Source of the DNA: Pseudomonas caspiana
GTDB lineage: Bacteria > Pseudomonadota > Gammaproteobacteria > Pseudomonadales > Pseudomonadaceae
Assembly (NCBI RefSeq): GCF_002158995.1
Contig: NZ_LOHF01000001.1
Span: forward strand, 374,412-438,411
Length of the DNA: 64,000 nt
Reading direction: 5' to 3'
Part shown: positions 1-8,826 of the stretch, piece after piece
How the letters are laid out: each line of letters starts with the position of its first letter
Numbering within the stretch: position 1 is the stretch's first letter
Made by a program: the position numbers and the translations under genes
Notes under the pieces: generated by a model
The model's input: the letters and a program-made list of their open reading frames with translations, nothing else
What the model was told of the DNA's origin: nothing
Database searches by the model: none

Positions 1-300
1 AACTGCCTCCATCGTCCGTATGGCTGGGCTGGAAGGTCAGGTGATAGGCACGTCGGTTGAGCGCTATTACAACCGCCGACAGGCCAACTGTTCACCACCC
101 TGGTGCATCCTTAGAGTTCACGGGCAGTGGCTCATATGGCAGTGCGAGAAGGCTTTCAGGCTGGAACTTTGAGTGTTGAGCCTTATAGCCCCGCCAAATT
201 GATTTACCAGAAAGCGGGCTTCGTGCACGGGGCAGAAGCCCATGGTTGCCTGACTTACGAATGCTGCAATGCTCCCAGTGACCTCCTTGAGCACCGCTAG
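1..300 (+). pseudogene. GNAT acetyltransferase relic (C-terminal part)
   Basis: Reading ends at TAG 298-300. The last 55 codons (from 136) read like the C-terminus of a GNAT N-acetyltransferase, including the segment SPAKLIYQKAGF that normally closes the acetyl-CoA fold. Upstream in the same frame, TTLVHP followed by a TAG at 112-114 and then SSRAVAH fits the family's VHP...R.G region, so the frame is broken by a stop, and the N-terminal part appears to lie in another frame (residues near TASIVRMAGLEGQVIGTS). The start lies outside the window. This is a decayed gene; it overlaps the end of the convergent Fic gene by two bases. Confidence 0.55.
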
Positions 301-1040
301 GGCGTTGAGGTTCGTTCCGCTAGATAGCCTTTGTACTGCGGTTGAGGCTGCGTGCCATCCAGTTTTTGGTAGTCCAGATCTTCGCTGTCGAGCCCGTCCA
401 GGCCCTGAATGCCCCCTATGAGAGCAGGCCAGTCTTTGCGCTTGGCGGCAGCGACGACGTAAGGCCGCAGGTACTCATCCAGTGGGCGATGGTTTGGTTC
501 GAGGATTTCTGCGCTGAGAGCCGCCAGATAGCCGTCTTTGGTCGTCTGACTCCAGTCAATGCTAAAACCAGCCCGATAGCAGAGCTCTGTGAAGATCAAA
601 AGGATCGTTCTGCCGTTCCCATCTAGGAAGGGGTGAGCTAGGGCAAGCAGGCCCATAACCTCACCAGGTCTGTCTCTGAACCGAGCGTGCTTGTTCGCGG
701 AGGAAATTGCGTATTCGGCGGCGCGGACGATGTCTACAGCATCAGCAAATTCGGTGTAGCCTGGCGTACCTTTTCGGCCTTTGCTGATTCGCAGGTCAGG
801 CGTTACCTGCATGCGATCTTGACCAGCCCAAGGATAGATTTCCTGGAAGAGCACTCGATGAACATCGAGGATGGATGGGTAATCGATGTTATCGAGACCA
901 GCCAGATAAGCGAGCGCCTGTTCAATGTTGGCTTCAAACGAGGCATGCTCTAGACGCTTTACAGTGTTGAGGTCGGTCAGCTGGAAGTGGTTGCGGAGAT
1001 AACCGGCAGTCTCGAAATCACCAAAGGGGTCGAAGCTCAC
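297..1040 (-). CDS. Fic-domain protein with atypical Fic motif
   Basis: 247 residues. Fic proteins transfer AMP or another phosphate-containing group to a target hydroxyl; many act as toxins. The Fic loop is at residues 136-147, with H136, D140, G141-N142-G143 and R144. The family motif HPFx(D/E)GNGRxxR usually ends in a second arginine, and here that position (147) is leucine. The flap-side segment IYPWAGQDR (about 69-76) is typical. I see no class II or III inhibitory motif ([S/T]xxxE[G/N]) in the protein itself. It starts four bases inside the upstream gene (ATGA overlap), so the two are translated together. An AMPylating toxin is the default guess; loss of the second arginine may mean altered or lost activity. 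Confidence 0.85.
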   Translation of the reverse strand: MSFDPFGDFETAGYLRNHFQLTDLNTVKRLEHASFEANIEQALAYLAGLDNIDYPSILDVHRVLFQEIYPWAGQDRMQVTPDLRISKGRKGTPGYTEFADAVDIVRAAEYAISSANKHARFRDRPGEVMGLLALAHPFLDGNGRTILLIFTELCYRAGFSIDWSQTTKDGYLAALSAEILEPNHRPLDEYLRPYVVAAAKRKDWPALIGGIQGLDGLDSEDLDYQKLDGTQPQPQYKGYLAERTSTP

Positions 1041-1312
1041 GCTTGGAGCTTCTTCTTCGATTTGGATTTGCTAGCGCCTTTTTCCTTCAGGTATCGCACC
1101 TGCATCGCAAGCAGATCAGAGGTGCTCATAACGCCTTTTCGCTTCAAATTCACGAGCAACTGCTCGACCGTATCCAGAGCAACACTGTCGCCGGACAGGG
1201 AGGTGATGCACGTAGCCATACGGCTGACGCTATCTCGCTTCGCGGTTACCTTGTGAACCTTAGCCAAATGGCGGACTTCACTGGCAACGCTTTTGGTGGC
1301 TGATTGAGTCAT
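1037..1312 (-). CDS. small partner of the Fic protein, possible antitoxin
   Basis: 91 residues, basic at both ends, with a lysine/serine-rich tail (KSKSKKK). Its stop overlaps the Fic start by four bases, the usual layout of an antitoxin-toxin pair. I do not recognise the family: it does not look like VbhA or YhfG, and I could not find the S/TxxxEG/N inhibitory helix motif that VbhA-type antitoxins use. The antitoxin role is inferred from position and size alone; an accessory or regulatory protein is equally possible. Confidence 0.6.
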   Translation of the reverse strand: MTQSATKSVASEVRHLAKVHKVTAKRDSVSRMATCITSLSGDSVALDTVEQLLVNLKRKGVMSTSDLLAMQVRYLKEKGASKSKSKKKLQA

Positions 1313-1407
1313 TAAGCGGCCCTCTCACTCGGTACAACGTCATTCTACATCACTCCGAGATTTTTGGTGCCACTACGCTCCTAACGCGTCTCGGCCGCAG
1401 AACGCAT

Positions 1408-1683
1408 CTAATTGCCTGTTCGACCTTGCATATCTGAAAGCTCCCAGCGGGCTTTGTCACACTCACGTCTGACCGCCTCTAGGTCGGATGCAAGTAGCGA
1501 GTTTATTTGCACCAGCTTCGCTACGTTTGAGCGAGATCGCCTGAGCTCTGACCAAACCTGTCTCAGCTCGCTGTGCAGGATCGTGCACTTGTGGCGCGCC
1601 ATTTCGAGCGGGGATGGCAGTCCAAGTTCGACGCCGTCGTCGTCTATGAGGTCATCATCCATCGTAGGATACCTGGAGAACAT
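1408..1683 (-). CDS. small coiled-coil protein, function unknown
   Basis: 91 residues if started at the ATG at 1683, which has GGAG five bases upstream; a longer start at 1725 has no such site. The N-terminal part is acidic (MDDDLIDDDG) and the rest is a run of heptad-like charged helix (from about residue 30 to 85), consistent with a coiled coil. No signal peptide or membrane segment. No family recognised. The opposite strand is also open here, but its reading looks like a shadow. Confidence 0.5.
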   Translation of the reverse strand: MFSRYPTMDDDLIDDDGVELGLPSPLEMARHKCTILHSELRQVWSELRRSRSNVAKLVQINSLLASDLEAVRRECDKARWELSDMQGRTGN

Positions 1684-1836
1684 TTGTACTCCGTTAAGGT
1701 TATCCCCTGGTGCTGTATGAATCAACAGTGTTTTATGTCATTGATATCGCGCGCCATCCTCGGCTCGTTGAGTTTGTACGGCAAGGACGGGGCCATCGGT
1801 TGGTGACCTGAGAACAAAGCGCGGTTGGCTTGGGAC

Positions 1837-2289
1837 TTAATACCCCGCATCCGTGGAAACCTTAATCGGAACCTTCAACATCTGAGCGATGACCTCCATG
1901 TTCATCTGCAGGCTGTCCGTCATCTGATCGAAAAACCGCTCTCCTTGCTCTGACTCGAAGTCGGCATTCAGTACCACCTGGATGGAGGGGTAGCGTGAGT
2001 AGCGTTCTCTGAGATGCACCAAAAGGCTGCTGGTCACGACCTCAACACATTGCTCACTCAAGCGCTCGCCAAAGCCCAAGGAGTGGTAGGTGGGACGGAT
2101 GAAGACAGCATCCAGGTAAACCCATGCCATGAACGGCTCTCCAGCAGTCAGGGCCTCCTCTTCATCAGGTGCTGAAAGCCTGCAGCGACAGAGCCCCGCC
2201 AGTTCGTTGTCGATCCAAAGCTCCAGGTTTTCGGCGCCGAGGAAATATTTGCGGTTGAGTGGAGATCCTGCCCGGGTGATCTCATCCAC
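1837..2289 (-). CDS. GNAT-like hypothetical protein
   Basis: About 150 residues from a GTG at 2289. Segments such as FMAWVYLDAVFIRPTYHSLG, then GFGERLSEQ, follow the GNAT layout of a beta strand, V/I-x-P-x-Y/F-R-G-x-G-like turn and helix, so an N-acetyltransferase fold is plausible. The canonical Q/RxxGxG/A loop is only approximate (HSLGFG). Substrate unknown. It stands alone between relics, with no obvious operon partner. Confidence 0.5.
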   Translation of the reverse strand: MDEITRAGSPLNRKYFLGAENLELWIDNELAGLCRCRLSAPDEEEALTAGEPFMAWVYLDAVFIRPTYHSLGFGERLSEQCVEVVTSSLLVHLRERYSRYPSIQVVLNADFESEQGERFFDQMTDSLQMNMEVIAQMLKVPIKVSTDAGY

Positions 2290-2331
2290 AAGAGGTGCCT
2301 TCTGCTCATCGGTAGCCAGCCCTACCGAGAT

Positions 2332-2571
2332 GTAGCAGTTCCATTCAGAGCCGCTGTCCGCCTGATGTGGGAAGACGGTGACCTGTTGATGGGAGATGAT
2401 GATGGTCTGGTCTGCGTTCCTTTCGCAGACGTTGAAGAGGTATATGGCAAGGCAAAATCCAAATACGACGCTGAGCAGGCGCAGCTACAAGCTATTGCAG
2501 AAGGCACCAATGATCGGCGTTGGGTGCTCGCTTCGCTAAAGGCCAAAAACTGCCCGATCCCAGGACAATAA
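2332..2571 (+). pseudogene. RraA-family C-terminal fragment
   Basis: The frame carries the C-terminal signature of RraA/HMG-aldolase-type proteins: a proline-containing strand (VAVPF), then GDLLMGDDDGLVCVP, followed by an alanine/lysine-rich helix (EEVYGKAKSKYDAEQ). In intact relatives this follows about 150 residues of barrel fold, which are missing here. It is probably the leftover of a 4-carboxy-4-hydroxy-2-oxoadipate-aldolase-like gene. Two intact members of the same superfamily lie at 19591 and 28877. Confidence 0.7.
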
Positions 2572-2615
2572 CCGAACGAACACGGCACTGAGCCAGTGCA
2601 CCCTATTCGTAGTGA

Positions 2616-3945
2616 ATGCTGCTCTGCTCTCGTCGCCGTGAAGTAGAGCAGCACCCCGAGGATGTTAATTTAAACACCGAGGTCGCGAGATCCTGGCCAG
2701 CTCCAGTGCGAGTGCTGGCCCATCGGGAATTTCGTTATTATTACATTGCTCAGGCATTTTCGCATTTGGGCAAGTGGATTCAGCAAGTGGCGCTCGCCTG
2801 GCTGGTCTATCACCTTACAGGGTCAGCATCCCTTCTGGGGCTGACCACTTTTTGCGCTCTCATCCCTCAGGTTCTTCTTGGGCCTTTGGCTGGAGCCTGG
2901 GCGGATAAACATGACAAACGCAAGTTGTTGATGGTGATCATGGCGTTGCTCGGGGCCCAATCATTCATTCTGGCTATCCTCACCGCCACGCACCTGATCA
3001 CAGCCGAAATCATTATCGGCATGTCGTTATTGCTGGGCGTATTCAACTCATTAGAAAACCCGTTGCGCCAAGCGATGATCAGCAATTTCATCCGCGATCG
3101 GCGAGATCTTCCCAATGGCCTTGCGTTGAATGCGATGTTGCTCAACGCATCACGTTTCGCAGGCCCTCCGCTCGCGGGGTTGCTGAATGCTAGTACTGGC
3201 GAGGCAATCTGCTTCCTGATCAATAGCTTGGCTTTTTTTGGCACCGATCTGGGTGCTTTATAAGGTGCCGGGCCGGCCTAGCGTTAAAAGCAAAAAACCA
3301 CTGGGTGCAGCTTTCCACGAAGGCATTACCTACAGTTTGGCCAATCCTGCAATTCACATGCTGATGATCAGCGCCATCGCAACAAACGTTACTGCGTCTA
3401 GCTACGCGACCTTGCTCCCGATACTTGCCAAAAATGTGTTCTCTGGTGACGCGCGGACACTCGGTTGGCTTTGGGGGGCGGCAGGTGTAGGCGCATTCGC
3501 AGCCACCATCGCGCTGTCCCTGCAGAAGGGTACGAAGCATTTGAAAGACATCATTCTTGGATGCATTCTCGCCAGTGCATTAGGGTTGGTGGGGAGTGCG
3601 CTTACGGAAAACATCACTCTTTGCATGGTGTCGTTAGCTGTAGTTGGATTTGGGATCAGCGCCTCCAACGTCAGCTCCAATATCTCACTGCAGAGTCTGG
3701 CGAGCGACGAATTCAGAGGGCGGATCGTGGCTTTCTACATCGCCATTCGATTTGGTTTCGAAGCAGTTGATGGGGGGATCGCAGGGGGACTGGCGAGCCT
3801 CATGGGAACTAGGAATACATTGGTTGTTGAAGGGGTAGTCTTGGCCATCGTCGGTATCATCCTCCTTATGAACCGCAGTACCTTCGACCAGATGGTCGAG
3901 ATCGAGCCTGCGAATGCCGATTTGAATGAGCGGTCAGTCGCGTAG
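2616..3945 (+). pseudogene. MFS transporter (EntS/DUF894-like), frameshifted
   Basis: Two overlapping frames together give a 12-helix major facilitator. The N-terminal part (2616 to about 3235) has the features AFSHLGKWIQQVALAWLVY and GPLAGAWADKHDKRK (loop 2-3 motif); the C-terminal part (from about 3240) runs LAPIWVLYKV to the end at 3945. The break falls in a run of seven T (3233-3239); removing one T restores a continuous protein. The cause is either a real mutation, a slippage-prone tract, or a sequencing error. Substrate unknown; relatives include siderophore and drug exporters. The start is uncertain. Confidence 0.8.
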
Positions 3946-3977
3946 CCATAGGTACAAGACCAATGGGGTGGCCCCTT

Positions 3978-4015
3978 AAAAAAACAAAAGCCAACACCCG
4001 CGTGGAGGTGTTGGC
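3978..4015 (-). terminator. rho-independent terminator (leftward)
   Basis: A nine-base stem GCCAACACC/GGTGTTGGC (3990-3998 and 4007-4015) with an eight-base loop. On the minus strand it is followed by TTTTGTTTTTTT, a good termination signal for transcripts coming from the cupin gene 260 bases to the right. In the plus direction the T-run is poor, so it would serve the MFS relic less well. Confidence 0.75.
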
Positions 4016-4271
4016 CTTTGGCAGTGACCTCCTGCCGGAGAGCACCTATCCGATCAAATACTTGGTTTGAATGTCTGAGGGTTTCTAACAAGTATTTGAT
4101 CAAAACGCTGGCACAAAAAAGCTGCACCAGAGCTGGATTTTCTATGTAGGTGGTTCTGTTTTTAACAAGTTTTCTTCTGAGCCAAATGGTCATGATTTCC
4201 ATTGATGAATGGTTTGCCACTGATTAACCAGTGGCTGCACCATAAATTATAACGATCAAGAAAAATGACGG

Positions 4272-4799
4272 TTATTTTTTAATTTTTTCCCCGTAGAAGT
4301 GTGTCATATCTTCTGGTGGAGTTGTGATGCTGATGTACTCTAAGCTTTCGCTGCCAGTGTTTTTGACGCCATGGATGGTCTTGGGTGGTGTCCTGACTAC
4401 GTCCCCTACGTGAATTTCTTGGCTTGTGTCATTCTCAAGAAGCAAGGTGCCCGTTCCTTTCTGTACGATCCAGATCTGCTCGGAGATAGGGTGGGAATGC
4501 CGCTCAGAGATTGCTCCAGGGGCCATGGTCACTGAAGTTATGGTGACCTGGGACTCTGGTGAGTTATCTACTGACAGTAGTTGTACAGAGTCCTTTCCTG
4601 GATTACGTAAGACGACTGCTTTGGCTGCTGGAAGGATCTGAACTGGCAACGTGGCCTCCTGGTGTTTTGCTGACTCGGCTCGCTCGGCAGCTGAGCTATT
4701 TGAGGACATCGCAGATGTCATTGTATCAAGACTCATATTGGCTGCATGAGCCGGAGCTTGGATCATCAAGGCGGTAAAAAGTAAGGTACCGAAACGCAT
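4272..4799 (-). CDS. exported cupin-domain protein
   Basis: 175 residues with a clear signal peptide (MRFGTLLFTALMIQAPAHA, cleavage after AHA). The mature part is a single cupin barrel: RHSHP with two potential metal-binding histidines, then a glutamate (SEQIW), the GTG turn, GDVVRTPP and a final histidine in IHGVKN. The location should be periplasmic. Cupins of this form bind a metal and may be isomerases, decarboxylases or sensors; the substrate cannot be told. It follows two MFS genes on the same strand, with a 130-base gap that may hold its own promoter. Confidence 0.8.
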   Translation of the reverse strand: MRFGTLLFTALMIQAPAHAANMSLDTMTSAMSSNSSAAERAESAKHQEATLPVQILPAAKAVVLRNPGKDSVQLLSVDNSPESQVTITSVTMAPGAISERHSHPISEQIWIVQKGTGTLLLENDTSQEIHVGDVVRTPPKTIHGVKNTGSESLEYISITTPPEDMTHFYGEKIKK

Positions 4800-4931
4800 A
4801 GAATGTTACTCCTTTTTGTTGTTTTTGTCTGAAGCTGCAGGATCCCACGCCCAGCCTGGGTTATCTCGGCGCAAGATCAGGCGTAAATCACGTCTTCAGC
4901 GCTAGCGCATTTAACGGAATATAAAATGCTA

Positions 4932-6239
4932 TTAAGGTGCTGATACGGGTTTAGTCATCGCTTTGGCACTAGGTGAGTTTTCTGAATATGAGTCACTGTT
5001 AGCCGTTTTTGATTTTTCTTGCGTAAACAGCACTAGGACTGCGCAGACCAAGAGGCAGCCAGCCATTAGGGTAAAGGCCGACTGATAGCTCCCACCTGTG
5101 GCGCTGATCGACAGCCCAATTGCGAGCGGAGCGATAGATCCACCAATCTTCCCTGCACCATTGATAACTGCGCTAAGGACTCCCATTGCCTGGCTAGGCA
5201 TACTTTCGGTTACCAGCGCCCAGAATGGCCCTTGAGCCATAAAAATCCCGAACCCCGCCGTCAAGGCCATTAATGCAATACATGCTTCAGCGCTATCCAC
5301 TTGAAATGCCGCGAACAAAGAGGCAGCGCCGATAACCCAAATAGCGCTGAGAAAACGCGACTTATTACCACCGAAGATTTTCGTGCCAATAGTGTTCGCC
5401 AGCATCAACCCAACAAAGCCAGCGAGGAATGGTAGGGATGCATAGATTCCCATTTTGACCATCGCGAAATGTCGAACGTCCACCAGATAGGATGGCATCC
5501 AGGAGAAAAAGCCCCAGTAAGTAATATCGTAAACTAGATATATAATGCAAAGTATTAGCAGCTTTGGAACTTTGAACGCTTGAAGGAGGGTTAGCTTATC
5601 GGTCTGATTGCTGGCAGGTTGCCCCTCCAGGATCTCATTCTGTTCAGCTTGGGTGATATCAGGATGCTCGCTGGGACGTGAATACAGATGCCTGTACACC
5701 AAAATCGCAACCAGAATTCCCGGTATTGCGAATGCATAAAACATCGTGCGCCAACCAAAGCTCTGTACAAACCAGACGACTATCAATGGTGTAACTGCCG
5801 GAGCGAGTGCGGTCGCCCCAGACATAAAGGACGTAGCTCGCAACCGTTCCGATTTCGGAAACCATACTGATACAGCTTTGAAAGCAGCGGGAGGTTGAAA
5901 TGCTTCGCCGACACCGAATAGGAATCGCACGATGACCATACTGACAAGACCTGTTGCCATGCCGGTAGCCGCAGTGAAGACTGTCCACCAGGTTAACGCT
6001 ATTAACATGGTTTTTCGCGAACCAATCCGATCAGCTAAAAGTCCGCCAATAACTTGGAACCAACCGTAACCAAATATGAAGGCACTCATTACGAGGCCGA
6101 TCTGGCCGGCACTCAAGCCTAGTTCTTTCGCTATGTATGGTGCCGCCACGCTAAAGTTAGCTCGATCAAGAAAGGCCACTATGTATATTAGCCAAAGTAT
6201 CAAAAGCGTACGATTTCTTATTTTCCATTGCTTAGTCAT
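4932..6239 (-). CDS. MFS transporter, anion:cation symporter type
   Basis: Started at the ATG at 6239, which has AGGAG eight bases upstream; an upstream extension lacks one. About 435 residues with 12 predicted membrane helices. The segment YIVAFLDRANFSVAAPYIAKELG is the typical first helix and loop of the ACS family (hexuronate, phthalate, 4-hydroxyphenylacetate and similar carriers), and GGLLADRIGSRK is the loop 2-3 signature. It is the last transporter of the 6-12 kb catabolic run and probably imports a carboxylate used by it. Confidence 0.85.
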   Translation of the reverse strand: MTKQWKIRNRTLLILWLIYIVAFLDRANFSVAAPYIAKELGLSAGQIGLVMSAFIFGYGWFQVIGGLLADRIGSRKTMLIALTWWTVFTAATGMATGLVSMVIVRFLFGVGEAFQPPAAFKAVSVWFPKSERLRATSFMSGATALAPAVTPLIVVWFVQSFGWRTMFYAFAIPGILVAILVYRHLYSRPSEHPDITQAEQNEILEGQPASNQTDKLTLLQAFKVPKLLILCIIYLVYDITYWGFFSWMPSYLVDVRHFAMVKMGIYASLPFLAGFVGLMLANTIGTKIFGGNKSRFLSAIWVIGAASLFAAFQVDSAEACIALMALTAGFGIFMAQGPFWALVTESMPSQAMGVLSAVINGAGKIGGSIAPLAIGLSISATGGSYQSAFTLMAGCLLVCAVLVLFTQEKSKTANSDSYSENSPSAKAMTKPVSAP

Positions 6240-6433
6240 GTGCTGACTCCTGCAGGGTACGTATTTAGGCTGCAATAATATTGCCTGAATTTGCGCGCAC
6301 ACCGCGCACGGAGGCTTATGGCAAATAGGTGCATGCTTGCGCCATTTTGCAATAAGACTTATGCGTGGTTATTCGGATAGAACGATGCCTGTTGCTGTTG
6401 TTTAATTTACTTTCGACAGTTCGTGTCCGGTTC

Positions 6434-7765
6434 TTAGTTTATTTGATGTGCTGGATGTACACGGGCGACATCCGAAGTCGTATTCGACTTGATCAGCACC
6501 AGAATAAGTCCCGTCGCAATAAACAGTGAGTAGCCCAACAGGTAAAAGCTGCTGGCTGGAGACCCTCCTTCAGCAAGGATAGCCACGGCGAACGGGCCGA
6601 TAATGCCACCCAGACTTGCGAATATGTTCATCAAACCAATGGCGGGGCCTGCTTGATTTTTGGGAAACATGCTAATGGCCCAATTCCACCAAGTCCCTGC
6701 ACCTGAATACAGCCCCGCTCCCGCGATAGAGAATGTAAGCAATGCCCATCCAAGCGTATCAGGGCCATAATGCTGGGCGAACAACGCCAGCCCCGCAATC
6801 GTAATGGGTATCGCTACGAACCAACCTTTGGAATGACGGGTCTTGTCTGAAAACCTTGCGTTCAAGTACATAGCTATCGCGCCGAAGATGAATGGAATAG
6901 CAGTCAAGATACCAGCCGTCGAGTAGCCATGAGCTGTGTATTGCTTGATCAACGAAGGCATCCAAAGACCAAAGCTAAAAATGCCCATGATCCAGCAATG
7001 GGAGGCAAGCCCCAACAGCCAGACCGTGGGGCGCTTTAATACATCCACAAAGCGAGCATTGTTACTGGTGCCTTGATCGCGAGTTTTCAGAATATAGGCG
7101 CGTTCTTCTTCTCCGATACGCTTATCAAATGCAGGATCGTCCGTGACTAGCAGCATGAAAATTACACCGATAGCGATGGCAGGTATTCCTTGTAATACGA
7201 ACATATGTTGCCAGCTCATAGTATCCACCATCCATCCAGATAGTGGCGCAATGAATACAGACGACATTGGCAGCGCATATTGAGCAACACTGACTGCTCG
7301 CCCTCTCTCATTTCCAGGGAACCACCGTATAAAAAGTACCGCGAATGAGGGCCAGATCACGCCCTCAGCGATACCCATCAGCACGCGGACTGCAATCAGC
7401 GCTTCATATTTTGTTACCAGCCCGGTCAGACACGCGCTGATTCCGGTCAAAATCATGGCACCTGCAACCACCTTCACCGGGCCGACTCTCTGGGCAAGCC
7501 ATCCCCCTGGTATTTGTGTGAGAATGTAACCACAGAAAAAAGCAGACAATAGTGCACCGACTAGGCGAATACTTAGGTCTAAGTCATGTGCCATTTGTGG
7601 GGCAGCTACTCCGATGTTCGACCGATCAGCAAAGGCGATGAAGTAGCTAATGAAAATCAGAACGCCTACCCGACTCCAACGGCTTCGTCCTCCTTTGGAA
7701 AGAGTCCTTCCCACTGCAGCTGATACTGGACGTTTCTCTTCTGAGGAAACACTTGGCTCTTGCAT
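6434..7765 (-). CDS. MFS transporter, ACS family
   Basis: 443 residues with a basic cytoplasmic N-terminus of about 30 residues and 12 helices. The motifs FADRSNIGVAAPQMAHDL and GGWLAQRVGP match the same carrier family as the preceding gene, but the two are clearly different proteins. The start has GGAG eight bases upstream. It lies 47 bases after the SMP-30 gene (7813-8826) in the direction of transcription and is probably co-transcribed with it. Confidence 0.85.
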   Translation of the reverse strand: MQEPSVSSEEKRPVSAAVGRTLSKGGRSRWSRVGVLIFISYFIAFADRSNIGVAAPQMAHDLDLSIRLVGALLSAFFCGYILTQIPGGWLAQRVGPVKVVAGAMILTGISACLTGLVTKYEALIAVRVLMGIAEGVIWPSFAVLFIRWFPGNERGRAVSVAQYALPMSSVFIAPLSGWMVDTMSWQHMFVLQGIPAIAIGVIFMLLVTDDPAFDKRIGEEERAYILKTRDQGTSNNARFVDVLKRPTVWLLGLASHCWIMGIFSFGLWMPSLIKQYTAHGYSTAGILTAIPFIFGAIAMYLNARFSDKTRHSKGWFVAIPITIAGLALFAQHYGPDTLGWALLTFSIAGAGLYSGAGTWWNWAISMFPKNQAGPAIGLMNIFASLGGIIGPFAVAILAEGGSPASSFYLLGYSLFIATGLILVLIKSNTTSDVARVHPAHQIN

Positions 7766-7787
7766 GATGTATCTCCGCGTCTAATTT

Positions 7788-7795
7788 TTATTGTT
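7788..7795 (-). promoter_or_regulatory. possible Hfq/Crc catabolite-repression motif
   Basis: On the minus strand the leader of the MFS gene reads AACAATAA, a match to the AAnAAnAA motif that Hfq with Crc binds in Pseudomonas mRNAs. It is 23 bases before the ATG at 7765, just upstream of the ribosome-binding site. Similar motifs precede the OprD and DctA genes. Confidence 0.4.
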
Positions 7796-7812
7796 ACGCT
7801 CAAAAATGTGAG

Positions 7813-8826
7813 TCAACAGCCTGTGTTTATTCGTCTTTTCCAGTGAATGGGGGCAAGTCCGGCGACTGGGGAAGTAAATGCTTTGACTGATCTATTCAGC
7901 AGGCATCCTAAGTAAGCAGTCTTTCGATCTGGCCCGCCGAACGCGAGGCTGGATATGTTCCCCAGTCGAGATCTGCCGGCGGTGCTCATGTCCACGGCGC
8001 CCAAGGTGCCTTCCAGCACTTTTGCAGCTAGCCTCCGAACGTAGTCTTGGTCAGTGTCCTCTAGAATCACTTGCAGTGACCCGTCATCGGGGCGTAGCAC
8101 CAGGAGCCGGTTGCTACCAATGCAGGTGATCCACAGCCCGCCACACTCATCGAAGGTGAGTCCGTCCGGAAAATCTGCACCATCAAACTGGATCACGACT
8201 TCCTTAGGCCCTAGTCGACCGCCGTTGTACAAAGGGAATCGACTGGTTTTCTGGTTATACGTCTCATTGACGTACATCCATTGGCCGCACGGTGAGAAGG
8301 CAATCTCATTGGTGTAGCCGATTCCGTCGGCTACGATGCGTGCACCGAGAGTGTCAATGACTCCAATGTAACCATCGGCTACTCGATGATTCCACGCAGC
8401 TGTACGTGGTTTCAGTCTTGTGCTGACTGTGAACCACAGCCGCCCGTCAGCATCATTCACCAAGTAGTTACTTGGTGGGAGAGGTTGGCCATTCAAAAGT
8501 GTGAGTACAGGCTTCACCTCACCGTTGTGGGAGATGGCAAAGAGACCTCCCTCATCCTTCCCCAAATCGGCAAACATAATTTCACCCGTTTCGGCCAAAG
8601 CAATGCCGTTCGGGAGGAAGGTTCGCTCAGCATGGCTTTTGATCAGTACATGCTCGACTTTGCCTTGGCCGGAGATTACGGAGTAACCGGCGCCTCCATG
8701 GGCCGCAATCAGAGTGCCGTTATCTAGGGCGAGCAAGCACTCAGGCCGGTTCAGTCCGTCCGCGACGGTCTGCAGATCCTCGAATGAAACCGCGAACTCT
8801 TTACTCATCGGATACTGCATGTTCAT
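7813..8826 (-). CDS. SMP-30/gluconolactonase-like protein
   Basis: 337 residues of six-bladed propeller type. Segments RPECLLALDNGTLIAAHG, FLPNGIALAETGEIMFADLG, YTNEIAFSPCGQWMYVNET and FPDGLTFDECGGLWITCIG correspond to successive blades, with the asparagine/aspartate ligands expected for a divalent metal site. The family hydrolyses sugar or aldono lactones. The start overlaps the upstream isomerase stop by four bases (ATGA), so it is translationally coupled. Cytoplasmic: no signal peptide. Confidence 0.8.
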   Translation of the reverse strand: MNMQYPMSKEFAVSFEDLQTVADGLNRPECLLALDNGTLIAAHGGAGYSVISGQGKVEHVLIKSHAERTFLPNGIALAETGEIMFADLGKDEGGLFAISHNGEVKPVLTLLNGQPLPPSNYLVNDADGRLWFTVSTRLKPRTAAWNHRVADGYIGVIDTLGARIVADGIGYTNEIAFSPCGQWMYVNETYNQKTSRFPLYNGGRLGPKEVVIQFDGADFPDGLTFDECGGLWITCIGSNRLLVLRPDDGSLQVILEDTDQDYVRRLAAKVLEGTLGAVDMSTAGRSRLGNISSLAFGGPDRKTAYLGCLLNRSVKAFTSPVAGLAPIHWKRRINTGC

